From Mesorhizobium sp. CU3 (GTDB lineage Bacteria; Pseudomonadota; Alphaproteobacteria; Rhizobiales; Rhizobiaceae): 64,000 bases of DNA. Below the pieces are notes generated by a model, which saw only the letters and a list, made by a program, of their open reading frames with translations, was not told the origin of the DNA and did not search any database. A program made the translations under genes and the position numbers. Positions 54,986 to 62,855 of the stretch are shown piece after piece; within the stretch, counting starts at the first letter, position 1, and each line of letters opens with the position of its first letter. The DNA lies in NCBI RefSeq assembly GCF_006442965.1, contig NZ_VFWX01000007.1:186001-250000 (forward strand), written 5' to 3'.

Positions 54986-55966
54986 TCACCAGCTTCCCGA
55001 CGAGCCGCCGCCGCCCGACGAGCCGCCGCCACCGGAAAACCCGCCACCGCCCCCGCCGCCGGACGACCAGCCACCGCCACCTGACGACCAGCCGCCGCTT
55101 GACGAGGAGGATCGCCGGCCCGGTTCGAACGTCATGCCGAGCCAGCGGTAGCGGCCGGGTCCGATCTTCTGGCCGAAGATCGGCGGCAGCACCGTCATCG
55201 CGATGCCGCCGAAGAAAATCAGCGCCCAGATGGTGATGAAGATGGCGAAGAACAGGTCGTCGGAGTTGAACGGCGCCTGCTCGTTGCGCTTGCCGCGCGC
55301 TTCCAGTTCCTCCGGATTGCCCTCCAGCACCATGATCATGTCGTCGACGGCCTTGGTGATGCCGCCGGAGAAATCGCCGGCGCGGAAGGCCGGGACCATG
55401 TCGTTCTCGATGATCAGCTTGGTGTGCAGGTCGGTCAGCGTGCCTTCCAGCCCGTAGCCGACCTCGATGCGCATCTTGCGGTCGTTGGGCGCGACCAGCA
55501 GCAGCACGCCATTGTTCTCCTTGGCCTGGCCGAGCTTCCAGAAGCGGAACAGCCGGTTGGCGTAAGGCTCGATCTCCTCGCCGCCGAGGCTGGGGATGGT
55601 GGCGACGACGATCTGGTCCGAGCCTTTTGTCTCGAAGTCGGCGAGCTTCTGCGTCAGCGCGGCGCGGGTGCCTGAATCGATAATGCCGGCATTGTCGACG
55701 ACGCGGCCGGTGAGGGCAGGGAGATCGGCGGCGAGCGCGGCGAGGGGGAGGAGGAGCGAGAAAAATAGGCCAAGAAGGGCGAGGTATGCGCGAGGCGCCC
55801 CCCTCTGGCCTGCCGGACATCTCCCCCACTTGGGGGGAGATTGGCAGATCGGCCGCCGGTTCTCACTTTCAGTCGTTGGCGATTGGCGAAGGCCGACACG
55901 ACGTCCGATCTCCCCCCTTGTGGGGGAGATGTCCGGCAGGACAGAGGGGGGCGCGAAGGAACGCAA
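54986..55966 (-). CDS. TPM-domain protein with repeat-derived N-terminus
   Basis: The recognisable protein starts at a signal peptide (YLALLGLFFSLLLPLAALAADLPALTG). A TPM domain (GTRAALTQKLADFETKGSDQIVVATIPSLGG, VLLLVAPNDRKMRIEVGYGLEG) follows, then a membrane helix near the end (FFAIFITIWALIFFGGIAM) and a Ser/Gly-rich tail ending GGSSGSW. Between the signal and upstream lemA lies family A element 55795-55954, and no ATG, GTG or TTG occurs in frame between the element and the signal core. The only in-frame start is TTG 55966, beyond the element, giving about 60 extra residues encoded by repeat DNA. The start is uncertain. Confidence 0.75.
   Translation of the reverse strand: MRSFAPPSVLPDISPTRGEIGRRVGLRQSPTTESENRRPICQSPPKWGRCPAGQRGAPRAYLALLGLFFSLLLPLAALAADLPALTGRVVDNAGIIDSGTRAALTQKLADFETKGSDQIVVATIPSLGGEEIEPYANRLFRFWKLGQAKENNGVLLLVAPNDRKMRIEVGYGLEGTLTDLHTKLIIENDMVPAFRAGDFSGGITKAVDDMIMVLEGNPEELEARGKRNEQAPFNSDDLFFAIFITIWALIFFGGIAMTVLPPIFGQKIGPGRYRWLGMTFEPGRRSSSSSGGWSSGGGGWSSGGGGGGGFSGGGGSSGGGGSSGSW
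55795..55954. repeat. Family A palindromic element, copy 1
   Basis: A 160-base inverted repeat. The left arm is GCGCCCCCCTCTG, CTGCCGGACATCTCCCCCA (55795-55828); the right arm is the reverse complement TGGGGGAGATGTCCGGCAG then CAGAGGGGGGCGC (55921-55954). It lies between lemA and the TPM gene and covers the expected start region of the latter. Confidence 0.87.
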
Positions 55967-55992
55967 AGCTGACAGGCTCGATTAGTCGCCGC

Positions 55993-56640
55993 TCACCCGC
56001 CCTGTTTGGTCGTGCCCGTGCCGAAATCGACCTTCGGCACCTGCATCTTGTCTTCGTCGACGGTGAAGTTGGCGAAGGGCTCGTTGCCGCGGAACCAGAA
56101 GGTCGCCCACAGCACGGAGGGGAAGGTCTTCAGCGTCAGATTGTAATCCCGTACCGCCTGGATGTAGTCGCGCCGCGCCACTGCGATGCGGTTCTCGGTG
56201 CCTTCGAGCTGCGCCTGCAGGGCGATGAAATTCTGGTTGGCCTTGAGGTCGGGATAGGCTTCCGACACCGCGATCAGCCGCGACAGCGCGCTGGTCAGGC
56301 CGGACTGGGCATCCTGGAACTTCTTCAACGCGTCGGGATCCTTCAGCGTCTCGGGCGTCACCGTGATCTGGGTTGCCTTGGCGCGGGCCTCGACGACGGC
56401 GTCGAGGGTGTCCTTCTCATGCGAGGCGTAGCCCTTCACCGTCTCGACCAGGTTCGGGATCAAGTCGGAACGGCGCTGATACTGGTTGAGCACCTCGCTC
56501 CAGGCCGCCTTGGCGTTCTCTTCCGCCGTCGGGATGGTGTTGTAGCCGCAGCCGGCGAGCAGCGGCAGCACAAAAGCCATCATCAGGAAGGCGGGCAGGT
56601 TGCGGAAGGTGGAGGGGAAGGAGAGGCGCTGGGCAATCAT
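55993..56640 (-). CDS. LemA family lipoprotein
   Basis: A 215-residue protein. The signal has a lipobox (VLPLLAGC near residue 26), followed by the LemA core GYNTIPTAEENAKAAWSEVLNQYQRRSDLIPNLVETVKGYASHE and SRLIAVSEAYPDLKANQNF, the most conserved part of the family. LemA forms a helical bundle of unknown function and is usually paired with TPM proteins, as here. AGAGGGA precedes ATG 56640. Confidence 0.93.
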   Translation of the reverse strand: MIAQRLSFPSTFRNLPAFLMMAFVLPLLAGCGYNTIPTAEENAKAAWSEVLNQYQRRSDLIPNLVETVKGYASHEKDTLDAVVEARAKATQITVTPETLKDPDALKKFQDAQSGLTSALSRLIAVSEAYPDLKANQNFIALQAQLEGTENRIAVARRDYIQAVRDYNLTLKTFPSVLWATFWFRGNEPFANFTVDEDKMQVPKVDFGTGTTKQGG

Positions 56641-56773
56641 GATCGGTCCCTCTGCGGAAGTTGCAAGCGAAGCAATAGCACAATCCGCGCGCAAGAAAAT
56701 GACCCTGCCAATGGCGCATCCCTGCTCCCGGCCCGTCCCTGTGTGAAAGGAGGCGCGAACAGGATTTCCTCTA

Positions 56774-56832
56774 CTTGTTTTGACACAATTCCGGACGGAA
56801 AACCGCTTCGCACTTTTCCTGGAATTGCTCTA
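56774..56832 (+). repeat. Family D element, copy 5
   Basis: A near-consensus copy: TTGTTTTGACACAATTCCGG, then GGAAAACCGCTTCGCACTTT and CCTGGAATTGCTCT. It ends 28 bases before the start of an 83-residue gene. It faces copy 6 in inverted orientation on the far side of that gene. Confidence 0.82.
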
Positions 56833-56859
56833 AGGTCCCGTCGCGAAAGGGCAATTGCC

Positions 56860-57111
56860 ATGGCCGAGCGCCGGGACGACGAGCAGGAATCACGACGCAT
56901 CCTCGAACGTGTGGCGCGCGAGACGGCGCCGGGCAGCACGCCTTTCGTCGTGAGGGCGGCGAAAGACATGCGCGATCGCGTGACGGCGGCCGATACCGAT
57001 CGCGCCGACCCGATCGAGTATTGGGGAACCCGCATTGGCCGAACGCTTGGTTTCATCATCGCCATTGGGCTGCTGGCCTGGCTGGTGTATGCCGCCACGC
57101 AGGGTGGCTAG
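56860..57111 (+). CDS. Small C-tail membrane protein of unknown function
   Basis: An 83-residue protein. The first 60 residues are charged (ERRDDEQESRRILERVARE), and a single C-terminal transmembrane segment follows (TLGFIIAIGLLAWLVYAAT). GCGAAAGGG precedes ATG 56860. The TAG stop at 57109-57111 overlaps the edge of family D copy 6, so the element's end provides the stop codon. It is flanked by inverted D elements. No family recognised; its charged start and C-terminal anchor suggest a membrane-bound adaptor. Confidence 0.75.
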   Translation: MAERRDDEQESRRILERVARETAPGSTPFVVRAAKDMRDRVTAADTDRADPIEYWGTRIGRTLGFIIAIGLLAWLVYAATQGG

Positions 57112-57211
57112 AGCAATTCCAGGAAAAGTGCGAAGCGGTTTTCCGTCCGGGATTGCGTCAAACAAGGAGAAAGAGAGGTTCGCCGTTTCCGTGAGACGGT
57201 GAAACGCTCTA
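57110..57211 (-). repeat. Family D element, copy 6 (long form, inverted)
   Basis: A full-length, about 102-base inverted copy: AGAGCAATTCC, GCGGTTTTCCGTCCGGGATT, GCGTCAAACAAGGAGAAAGA, GGTTCGCCGTTTCC and the GACGGTGAAACGCTCT end. It starts within the stop codon of the small membrane protein and ends 14 bases before pdxY. The same AGAGC sequence in inverted form lies at both ends. Confidence 0.85.
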
Positions 57212-57224
57212 GGACCGAAATTCC

Positions 57225-58109
57225 ATGAATGCAGAAAAAACCGACGCGCCGCGCGCGGTCATCGTCATCTCCAGCCATGTCGCCCGCGGTTCGGTCGGCA
57301 ACCGCGCCGCCGTGTTCGCGCTGGAGACGCTGGGTTTCCCCGTCTGGGCGGTGCCGACCGTCATCCTGCCCTGGCATCCCGGCCACAGCCGCGCCACGCG
57401 CATCGTGCCGCCGCTCGACCAGTTCAAGGCGCTGATGGCCGATCTCGAACGCGCGCCCTGGCTCGGCGAGGTGCGCGCCGTGCTGTCGGGCTATCTCGGC
57501 GAAGCCGGCCAGGCCGAGGCCGTCGCCTCGCTGGTCGCCGCCGTCAAGGCGAAGACGCCGGGCGCGCTCTATGTCTGCGACCCGGTGATGGGCGATTCCG
57601 GTGGGCTCTATGTGCCGCAAGCAACGGCGACTGCCTTGCGCGACAGGCTGATGCCGATCGCCGATATCGCCACGCCGAACCGCTATGAGCTGGAATGGAT
57701 GGCCGGCGCGCCGCTGCCCGACATCAAGTCGGTGACGGCGGCAGCACTTCATGCCGGGCCTTCCACCATGCTGGTGACCTCGGCGCCGGCGATGATGACG
57801 GGCGGCACCGGCAATTTCCTGCTCGACGGCAGCCAGGCGCTGCTCGCCGAGCATCGCCTGATCGACAAGCCGCCGAACGGGCTCGGCGACCTGACGGCCG
57901 CGGTCTATCTGGCGCGCATCCTGTCGGGACAGGCGCCGGTCAAGGCGCTGCAATCGACCACGGCGGCCGTCTACGAGATCCTGGCGCGCACGGCCAAACG
58001 CGGCGGCGACGAGCTGCAGCTCGAGACCGACGCGCAGAGCCTGTCGCATCCGATGGCGATGGTGCAACTGCGCCATCTGCTGCATCCCGGGCGGGACAAG
58101 CGGGCTTGA
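57225..58109 (+). CDS. pdxY: Pyridoxal kinase
   Basis: A 294-residue ribokinase-like enzyme of vitamin B6 salvage. ISSHVARGSVGNRAAVFALETLGF starts the family. The ATP/cation region YVCDPVMGD and the catalytic PPNGLGDLTAAVYLA (Gly-x-Gly-Asp; here GLGD) are present. The start overlaps nothing, but its stop overlaps the TTG of the next gene (TTGA). Confidence 0.93.
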   Translation: MNAEKTDAPRAVIVISSHVARGSVGNRAAVFALETLGFPVWAVPTVILPWHPGHSRATRIVPPLDQFKALMADLERAPWLGEVRAVLSGYLGEAGQAEAVASLVAAVKAKTPGALYVCDPVMGDSGGLYVPQATATALRDRLMPIADIATPNRYELEWMAGAPLPDIKSVTAAALHAGPSTMLVTSAPAMMTGGTGNFLLDGSQALLAEHRLIDKPPNGLGDLTAAVYLARILSGQAPVKALQSTTAAVYEILARTAKRGGDELQLETDAQSLSHPMAMVQLRHLLHPGRDKRA

Positions 58110-58858
58110 GGCTCGCCGGCGTCGACGGCTGCAAGGCCGGCTGGATCGCCGTCCATCGACAGTTCGATGAACCGCCTGCGGTCACAGTCTTTCCAAGTTT
58201 TCAGGGACTTCTCGACGCCCTGCCGGATGCGACGATCGCCGTCGACATGCCGATCGGCCTGCCGGATTTTTCGGGCAAGGGCGGGCGCGGGCCGGAGGCG
58301 CTGGTGCGGCCACTGCTGGGCGCGCGGCAATCGAGCGTGTTCGCTATCCCGTCCCGCGCGGCGCTCTATGCCGACACCAGCGACTTCACCACCATCGAGA
58401 CCTGGTATGCGGCACATCGGCGGGCCAGTGAGGTGGCGATGACCACTTCCGATCCGCCGCGCGGCGTCTCCATTCAGGCGTTCGGGATTTTTGCCAAGAT
58501 CCGCGAGATCGACCAGCTCCTGATCGCGCGGCCGGAGCTGCGCGGCCGCGTCTACGAATCGCATCCCGAAGTTGCCTTCTGCCGGCTGAACGATGGTGTC
58601 GCGATGGCGCTGCCGAAGAAGATCAAGGGCGCGGTCAATCCGGCCGGCATGGAGGAGCGCAAGGCGCTGCTTAGCCGGCATGGCTATGAGCGGAGCTTTC
58701 TTGACCAGGCCCCGCCACGCGGCGCCGCCAGCGACGATTTCCTCGATGCCGCCGCCATGATGCTGATCGCGGGCCGTATCGCCAACGACGAGGCGCGGCC
58801 TTCGCCCGATCCTCCGCTGACCGATCGTTTCGGCATCCCGGTGGCGATCTGGGCCTGA
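58106..58858 (+). CDS. DUF429 family protein
   Basis: A 250-residue protein. LAGVDGCKAGWIAVHR at the start and TIAVDMPIGLPDFSGKGGRGPEALVR are the two signature stretches of DUF429, an RNase H-like fold without a proven function. YESHPEVAFCRLN and the final DDFLDAAAMMLIAGR are also typical. The start is TTG 58106, overlapping the pdxY stop by four bases, and matches where the family begins. Confidence 0.88.
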   Translation: MRLAGVDGCKAGWIAVHRQFDEPPAVTVFPSFQGLLDALPDATIAVDMPIGLPDFSGKGGRGPEALVRPLLGARQSSVFAIPSRAALYADTSDFTTIETWYAAHRRASEVAMTTSDPPRGVSIQAFGIFAKIREIDQLLIARPELRGRVYESHPEVAFCRLNDGVAMALPKKIKGAVNPAGMEERKALLSRHGYERSFLDQAPPRGAASDDFLDAAAMMLIAGRIANDEARPSPDPPLTDRFGIPVAIWA

Positions 58859-59006
58859 CGATGGCGATTGGTTTTGGCGCGCCATGATGCATGGCTTTGT
58901 TGCCAGCGCCGACAATTCTGCATTGCTCACGGCAGGCTTTTGCCGCTACAGGCTTTCCGACCGCCACGACCTTGCCGCCGTAAACCCGGAAAGGCTTCAG
59001 CCGACC

Positions 59007-59648
59007 ATGCCGCATCTGCCCGAGCATCTTCTCACCGGCTATCGCAATTTCATGACCGGCCGCTACCCATCCGAAAGCGACCGCTACCGCGCGCTGGCGC
59101 GCGAGGGCCAGGCGCCGGAGACGATGATCGTCGCCTGCTGCGATTCCCGCTCCGCCCCGGAGGCGATCTTCGATGCCGGGCCGGGCGAGCTCTTCGTGGT
59201 GCGCAACGTCGCCAATCTGGTGCCGCCCTATGAACCCGACGGCGAGTTCCACTCGACCTCGGCGGCGCTCGAGTTCGCGGTGCAGAGCCTCAAAGTGAAG
59301 AACATCGTGGTGATGGGCCATGGCCGCTGCGGCGGCATCCGCGCCGCGCTCGACACCAATTCGGCGCCGCTTTCACCCGGCGATTTCATCGGCAAATGGA
59401 TGAGCCTGATCGCGCCGGCGGCCGAGACGGTTTCCGCCAGCACGATGATGACGGCAACCGAGCGCCAGACGGCGCTGGAACGGATTTCGGTCCGCTATTC
59501 GCTGGCCAATCTCAGGACTTTCCCTTGCGTCTCGATCCTCGAAGGCAAGGGCAGGCTCGCGCTCTACGGCGCTTGGTTCGACATTTCGACCGGCGAACTC
59601 TGGGTGATGAACAAGGATACGGGCGATTTCGAGCGGCCGGAGTTGTAA
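59007..59648 (+). CDS. Beta-class carbonic anhydrase
   Basis: A 213-residue zinc enzyme that interconverts carbon dioxide and bicarbonate. The zinc ligands and catalytic pair are in VACCDSRSAPE (Cys, Asp-Ser-Arg) and VMGHGRCGGIRAAL (His-x2-Cys). ATG 59007 (MPHLPEHLLTGYRNF) is the family start and follows GGAAAGG; the earlier ATG 58884 would add a non-conserved stretch. The gene is followed closely by an exported protein gene. Confidence 0.94.
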   Translation: MPHLPEHLLTGYRNFMTGRYPSESDRYRALAREGQAPETMIVACCDSRSAPEAIFDAGPGELFVVRNVANLVPPYEPDGEFHSTSAALEFAVQSLKVKNIVVMGHGRCGGIRAALDTNSAPLSPGDFIGKWMSLIAPAAETVSASTMMTATERQTALERISVRYSLANLRTFPCVSILEGKGRLALYGAWFDISTGELWVMNKDTGDFERPEL

Positions 59649-59659
59649 CGGAGGGGGTA

Positions 59660-60076
59660 ATGCGTCGATTCTCGGGCAGGTACGTTCTCGCAGCGGTGAT
59701 GCTGCTTTGCTCGATCGCCGCCGCCAGCGCCGATGACGGCGCCATCATCGACCGCTGGTACTCGGCGCTTCTGGTCGCCGACCGCAGCGAACTCACCGAA
59801 CTGCTCGCCGACAACGCTCGCATGAAGCTCGACGATATCGGCGTCATCCAGACCAAGCAGGATTTCATCGCCTCGATCGACGAATGGCAGGGCGCGGTCG
59901 CGGGCGCCGAAATCCGCCACCGCATCGAGAAGAGCGAGAACGGCCAGACCACGGTGCTCGCCTGCTACGACTTCCCCAGCAACGACACGCTGATGCGCGA
60001 AACCTTCACCGTTGCCGCCGGCCGCATCACCGCCAGCACCCAGACGGCGGTGGCGCAGGACTGCAGCGCTTACTGA
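59660..60076 (+). CDS. Exported NTF2/SnoaL-like protein
   Basis: A 138-residue protein with a Sec signal (MRRFSGRYVLAAVMLLCSIAAASA). The mature part DRWYSALLVADRSELTELLADNARMKLDDIG-IQTKQDFI resembles NTF2-like (SnoaL/DUF4440) proteins, which have a cone-shaped fold and varied ligands. Two cysteines lie near LACYDFP and QDCSAY. GGAGGGGG precedes ATG 59660, 12 bases after the carbonic anhydrase stop, so the two are probably one transcript. Confidence 0.75.
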   Translation: MRRFSGRYVLAAVMLLCSIAAASADDGAIIDRWYSALLVADRSELTELLADNARMKLDDIGVIQTKQDFIASIDEWQGAVAGAEIRHRIEKSENGQTTVLACYDFPSNDTLMRETFTVAAGRITASTQTAVAQDCSAY

Positions 60077-60165
60077 GCCTCGATGTTGCGCCGTGTCGGG
60101 CAGCGCCCTACATCGGGGTGACCCCGCAGCATTCAGCCCACCAAATCACCCAGTTGGATCTCCCC

Positions 60166-62214
60166 ATGTCAAAAACCGTCGACCTCGCCGCCCATCCGCT
60201 GACCGTCTGGCAAGGGCCGCTCGGCCTGCCGGATTTCTCGCGCATCGGCGACGACGATTTCGGCCCGGTCTTCGATGCGGCGCTGAAGGCGCATGAAGCC
60301 GAGATCGACGCCATCGCGGGCAATGGCGGGGCGCCGACCATCGAAAACACGTTGGCCGCGCTCGAGCTTGCCGGCGAGCCGCTCGACCATGTCTCGTCGA
60401 TCTTCTGGTGCCGGGCCGGCGCCCACACCAACGATACGATCCAGGCGATGGAGCGCGAGATCTCGCCAAAGATGTCGCGGCATTTCTCGGCGATCTCGAT
60501 GAACGAAAAACTGTTCGCCCGCATCGACGATCTCTACCAGCGCCGCGACAGCCTGAAGCTCGATCCAGAAACGCTGCGCGTCCTGGAAAAGACCTGGAAA
60601 GGCTTTGTCCGCTCCGGCGCCAAGCTCGATGCCGACGGCAAGAAGCGGCTTGCGGCCATCAATGAGGAACTGTCCTCGCTCGGCACCAAGTTCGGGCAGA
60701 ACGTGCTCGCCGACGAGCGCGACTGGGCGCTGTTCCTCGACGAGGCCGATCTTGCCGGCCTGCCCGACTTCCTTAAGAGCGCCATGGCGGAAGCCGCCGA
60801 GATGCGTGGCCAGAAGGGCCGCTACGCGGTGACGCTGTCGCGCTCGATCTACGAGCCGTTCTCGACCTTTTCGGAGCGCCGCGACCTGCGCGAGGTGGCC
60901 TTCAACGCCTTCATCATGCGCGGCCAGAATGGCGGCGCCTCCGACAACACCGATGTCGTGCGCGATATGCTGAAACTGCGCGCCGAGAAAGCAAAGCTGC
61001 TCGGCTATGGCTCCTTCGCGGCGCTGAAGCTCGACGACACGATGGCGAAGACGCCGAAGGCCGTGCATGAATTGCTCGATCCGGTCTGGGAAAAGGCGCT
61101 GGAGAAGGCCGCCGCCGACCAGAAGCAGCTGGAGCGGTTGGCGGCGAAGGCCGGCAGCAACGGAAAATTCGCCGCCTGGGACTGGCGTTTTTATCAGGAA
61201 AAGCTGCGCGCCGAGAAATTCGCCTTCGATGAGGCGGAGCTGAAGCCGTATCTGCAGCTGGAGCGCGTCATCGAGGCCTGTTTCGACGTCGCGACAAAAC
61301 TGTTCGGTATCACCTTCGAGGAAAAGAAGGGTATCGCCGCCTGGCATCCGGACGCCCGCGTGTTCGTGGTGAAGAACGCCGACGGCAGCGAGCGCGGCCT
61401 GTTTTTAGCCGACTATTTCGCCCGGCCGTCAAAGCGCTCCGGCGCCTGGATGAGCGCGCTGAAGTCCGGCTATGCGCTCGGCCACGGCTCGAAGCCGGTG
61501 ATCTACAACATCATGAATTTCGCCAAGCCGCCAGCCGGCGAGGCGGCGCTGCTGTCGGTCGATGAGGCAAAGACGCTGTTCCACGAATTCGGCCACGCGC
61601 TGCACGGCATGCTGACCGACGTCACCTGGCCGTCGGTCTCGGGCACGTCGGTCAGCCGCGATTTCGTCGAGCTGCCCTCGCAGCTCTACGAGCACTGGCT
61701 GACGGTGCCGGCGGTGCTGGAAAAGCACGCGCTGCACGTGAAGACCGGTAAGCCGATGCCGAAGGCGCTGCTCGACAAGATGCTGGCTGCGCGCACCTTC
61801 GGCGCCGGCTTCGCCACGGTCGAGTTCACCGCCTCGGCGCTGATCGACATGGCGTATCATGCGCGCTCGGACGCGCCGGAAAAGCCGCTTCGTTTCGAAG
61901 CCGAAACGCTCGAAAAGCTGCATATGCCCGACACCATCGCGATGCGCCACCGCACCCCGCATTTCGGCCATGTCTTTGCCGGCGACGGCTATTCGGCCGG
62001 CTACTACTCCTACATGTGGTCGGAGGTGCTCGACGCAGACGCCTTCTCGGCCTTCGAGGAAACAGGCGATGCCTTCAATCCCGAGCTGGCCGAACGGTTG
62101 CGGAAGAACATCTATGCCGCGGGAGGGTCGAAGGATCCGGAAGAGCTTTACACGGCTTTCCGGGGGAAGATGCCTTCGCCGGAGGCGATGATGGTGAAAC
62201 GGGGGCTGGTGTGA
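60166..62214 (+). CDS. Oligopeptidase A-like M3 family metallopeptidase
   Basis: A 682-residue cytoplasmic zinc peptidase. FHEFGHALHGMLTD carries the HEFGH zinc motif, with the third ligand in the GTSVSRDFVELPSQLYEHW region. Preceding stretches (TRGQ-type AFNAFIMRGQNGGASDN, LLGYGSFAALKLDDTMAKTP) fit the thimet-oligopeptidase fold. It should degrade peptides of 5 to 20 residues. ATG 60166 is the family start; the longer frame overlaps the NTF2-like gene. Immediately after the stop lies the nested repeat element. Confidence 0.94.
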   Translation: MSKTVDLAAHPLTVWQGPLGLPDFSRIGDDDFGPVFDAALKAHEAEIDAIAGNGGAPTIENTLAALELAGEPLDHVSSIFWCRAGAHTNDTIQAMEREISPKMSRHFSAISMNEKLFARIDDLYQRRDSLKLDPETLRVLEKTWKGFVRSGAKLDADGKKRLAAINEELSSLGTKFGQNVLADERDWALFLDEADLAGLPDFLKSAMAEAAEMRGQKGRYAVTLSRSIYEPFSTFSERRDLREVAFNAFIMRGQNGGASDNTDVVRDMLKLRAEKAKLLGYGSFAALKLDDTMAKTPKAVHELLDPVWEKALEKAAADQKQLERLAAKAGSNGKFAAWDWRFYQEKLRAEKFAFDEAELKPYLQLERVIEACFDVATKLFGITFEEKKGIAAWHPDARVFVVKNADGSERGLFLADYFARPSKRSGAWMSALKSGYALGHGSKPVIYNIMNFAKPPAGEAALLSVDEAKTLFHEFGHALHGMLTDVTWPSVSGTSVSRDFVELPSQLYEHWLTVPAVLEKHALHVKTGKPMPKALLDKMLAARTFGAGFATVEFTASALIDMAYHARSDAPEKPLRFEAETLEKLHMPDTIAMRHRTPHFGHVFAGDGYSAGYYSYMWSEVLDADAFSAFEETGDAFNPELAERLRKNIYAAGGSKDPEELYTAFRGKMPSPEAMMVKRGLV

Positions 62215-62220
62215 TTGGCT

Positions 62221-62855
62221 GATCTCCCCCCCTCGTGGGGGAGATGGCCGGCAGGCCAGAGGGGGGCGCTGTCCCGCCAGCCCATGCCTCGTCATTCTAG
62301 GGCGGAGCAAGGAGCGAAGCGACGCGCGCAGACCCTAGAATCCATGCCGTGACGCCTGAGCGCCGCCACGGTGCAGAACGTTCACCAGCCAATTCCGCGA
62401 AACAGCTCGAACCACTCCGGATTGGTCTTCTCGATGAGTTCGATCTTCCCTTGCCGTGGCCAGCGCTTCAATGACGTCTCACGCTCGGTGATGTCGAAAT
62501 ACTCCTTCGTACCAGACCAGACGCTGCACACCGTAGCGGCTGGCGAAGCTGGAGCCTTGGCCGGTCTTGTGTTCAGGCATCCGGCGAGCAAGGTCGTTGG
62601 TGACGCCGATATAGATCGTGCCGCCTTTCTGGCTCGCGGTCATGTAAACGTAGCCTGTCATGCTGCGGTCTTAGTTGGCACCATCGTCACGGCTATTCTG
62701 CGCCGTTGCATTCTACGGCCGATGTCACGGCATGGATTCTAGGGTCTGCGCGCGTCGCTTCGCTCCTTGCTCCGCCCTAGAATGACGAAGGACGGGTCGG
62801 CGGGACAGCGCCCCCCTCTGCCCTGCCGGGCATCTCCCCCACGAGGAGGGAGATT
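62221..62855. mobile_element. Nested palindromic element A-B-[GIY-YIG]-B'-A'
   Basis: Outer family A arms (62221-62279 and 62799-62855) and inner family B arms (62290-62354 and 62724-62787) are inverted around a broken GIY-YIG gene on the minus strand (62382-62661). A arms: GATCTCCCCCCCTCGTGGGG on the left and CCCCCACGAGGAGGGAGATT on the right. B arms: CGTCATTCTAGGGCGGAG on the left and CCGCCCTAGAATGACG on the right. Total length is about 635 bases. The same B ends occur elsewhere around short spacers without a gene. No transposase is present and no target duplication could be seen. Confidence 0.82.
62382..62661 (-). pseudogene. GIY-YIG nuclease family gene, frameshifted
   Basis: The first frame (from ATG 62661) reads MTGYVYMTASQKGGTIYIG, then VTNDLARRMPEHKTGQGSS and FASRYGVQRLVWYE. 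It has the GIY-YIG core (Y-V-Y, then Y-I-G), the conserved Arg and a later acidic residue. At about 62504 a single extra base shifts the frame, and the second half continues as EYFDITERETSLKRWP, then GKIELIEKTNPEW. Removing one base in GAAGGAG restores YEEYFDI. The region before SLKRWP is also a few residues shorter than in typical members. The protein would be about 90 residues. Could be sequencing error or true decay. Confidence 0.82.

Noticed and set aside
62382..62591. The second half of the GIY-YIG region as a separate gene
   Set aside because: Its sequence is the C-terminal half of the GIY-YIG family in a shifted frame, with no start signal of its own.
62221..62855. Classical insertion sequence
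   Set aside because: No transposase or DDE-type gene and no target-site duplication could be seen; the arms are palindromic repeat families found elsewhere without genes.
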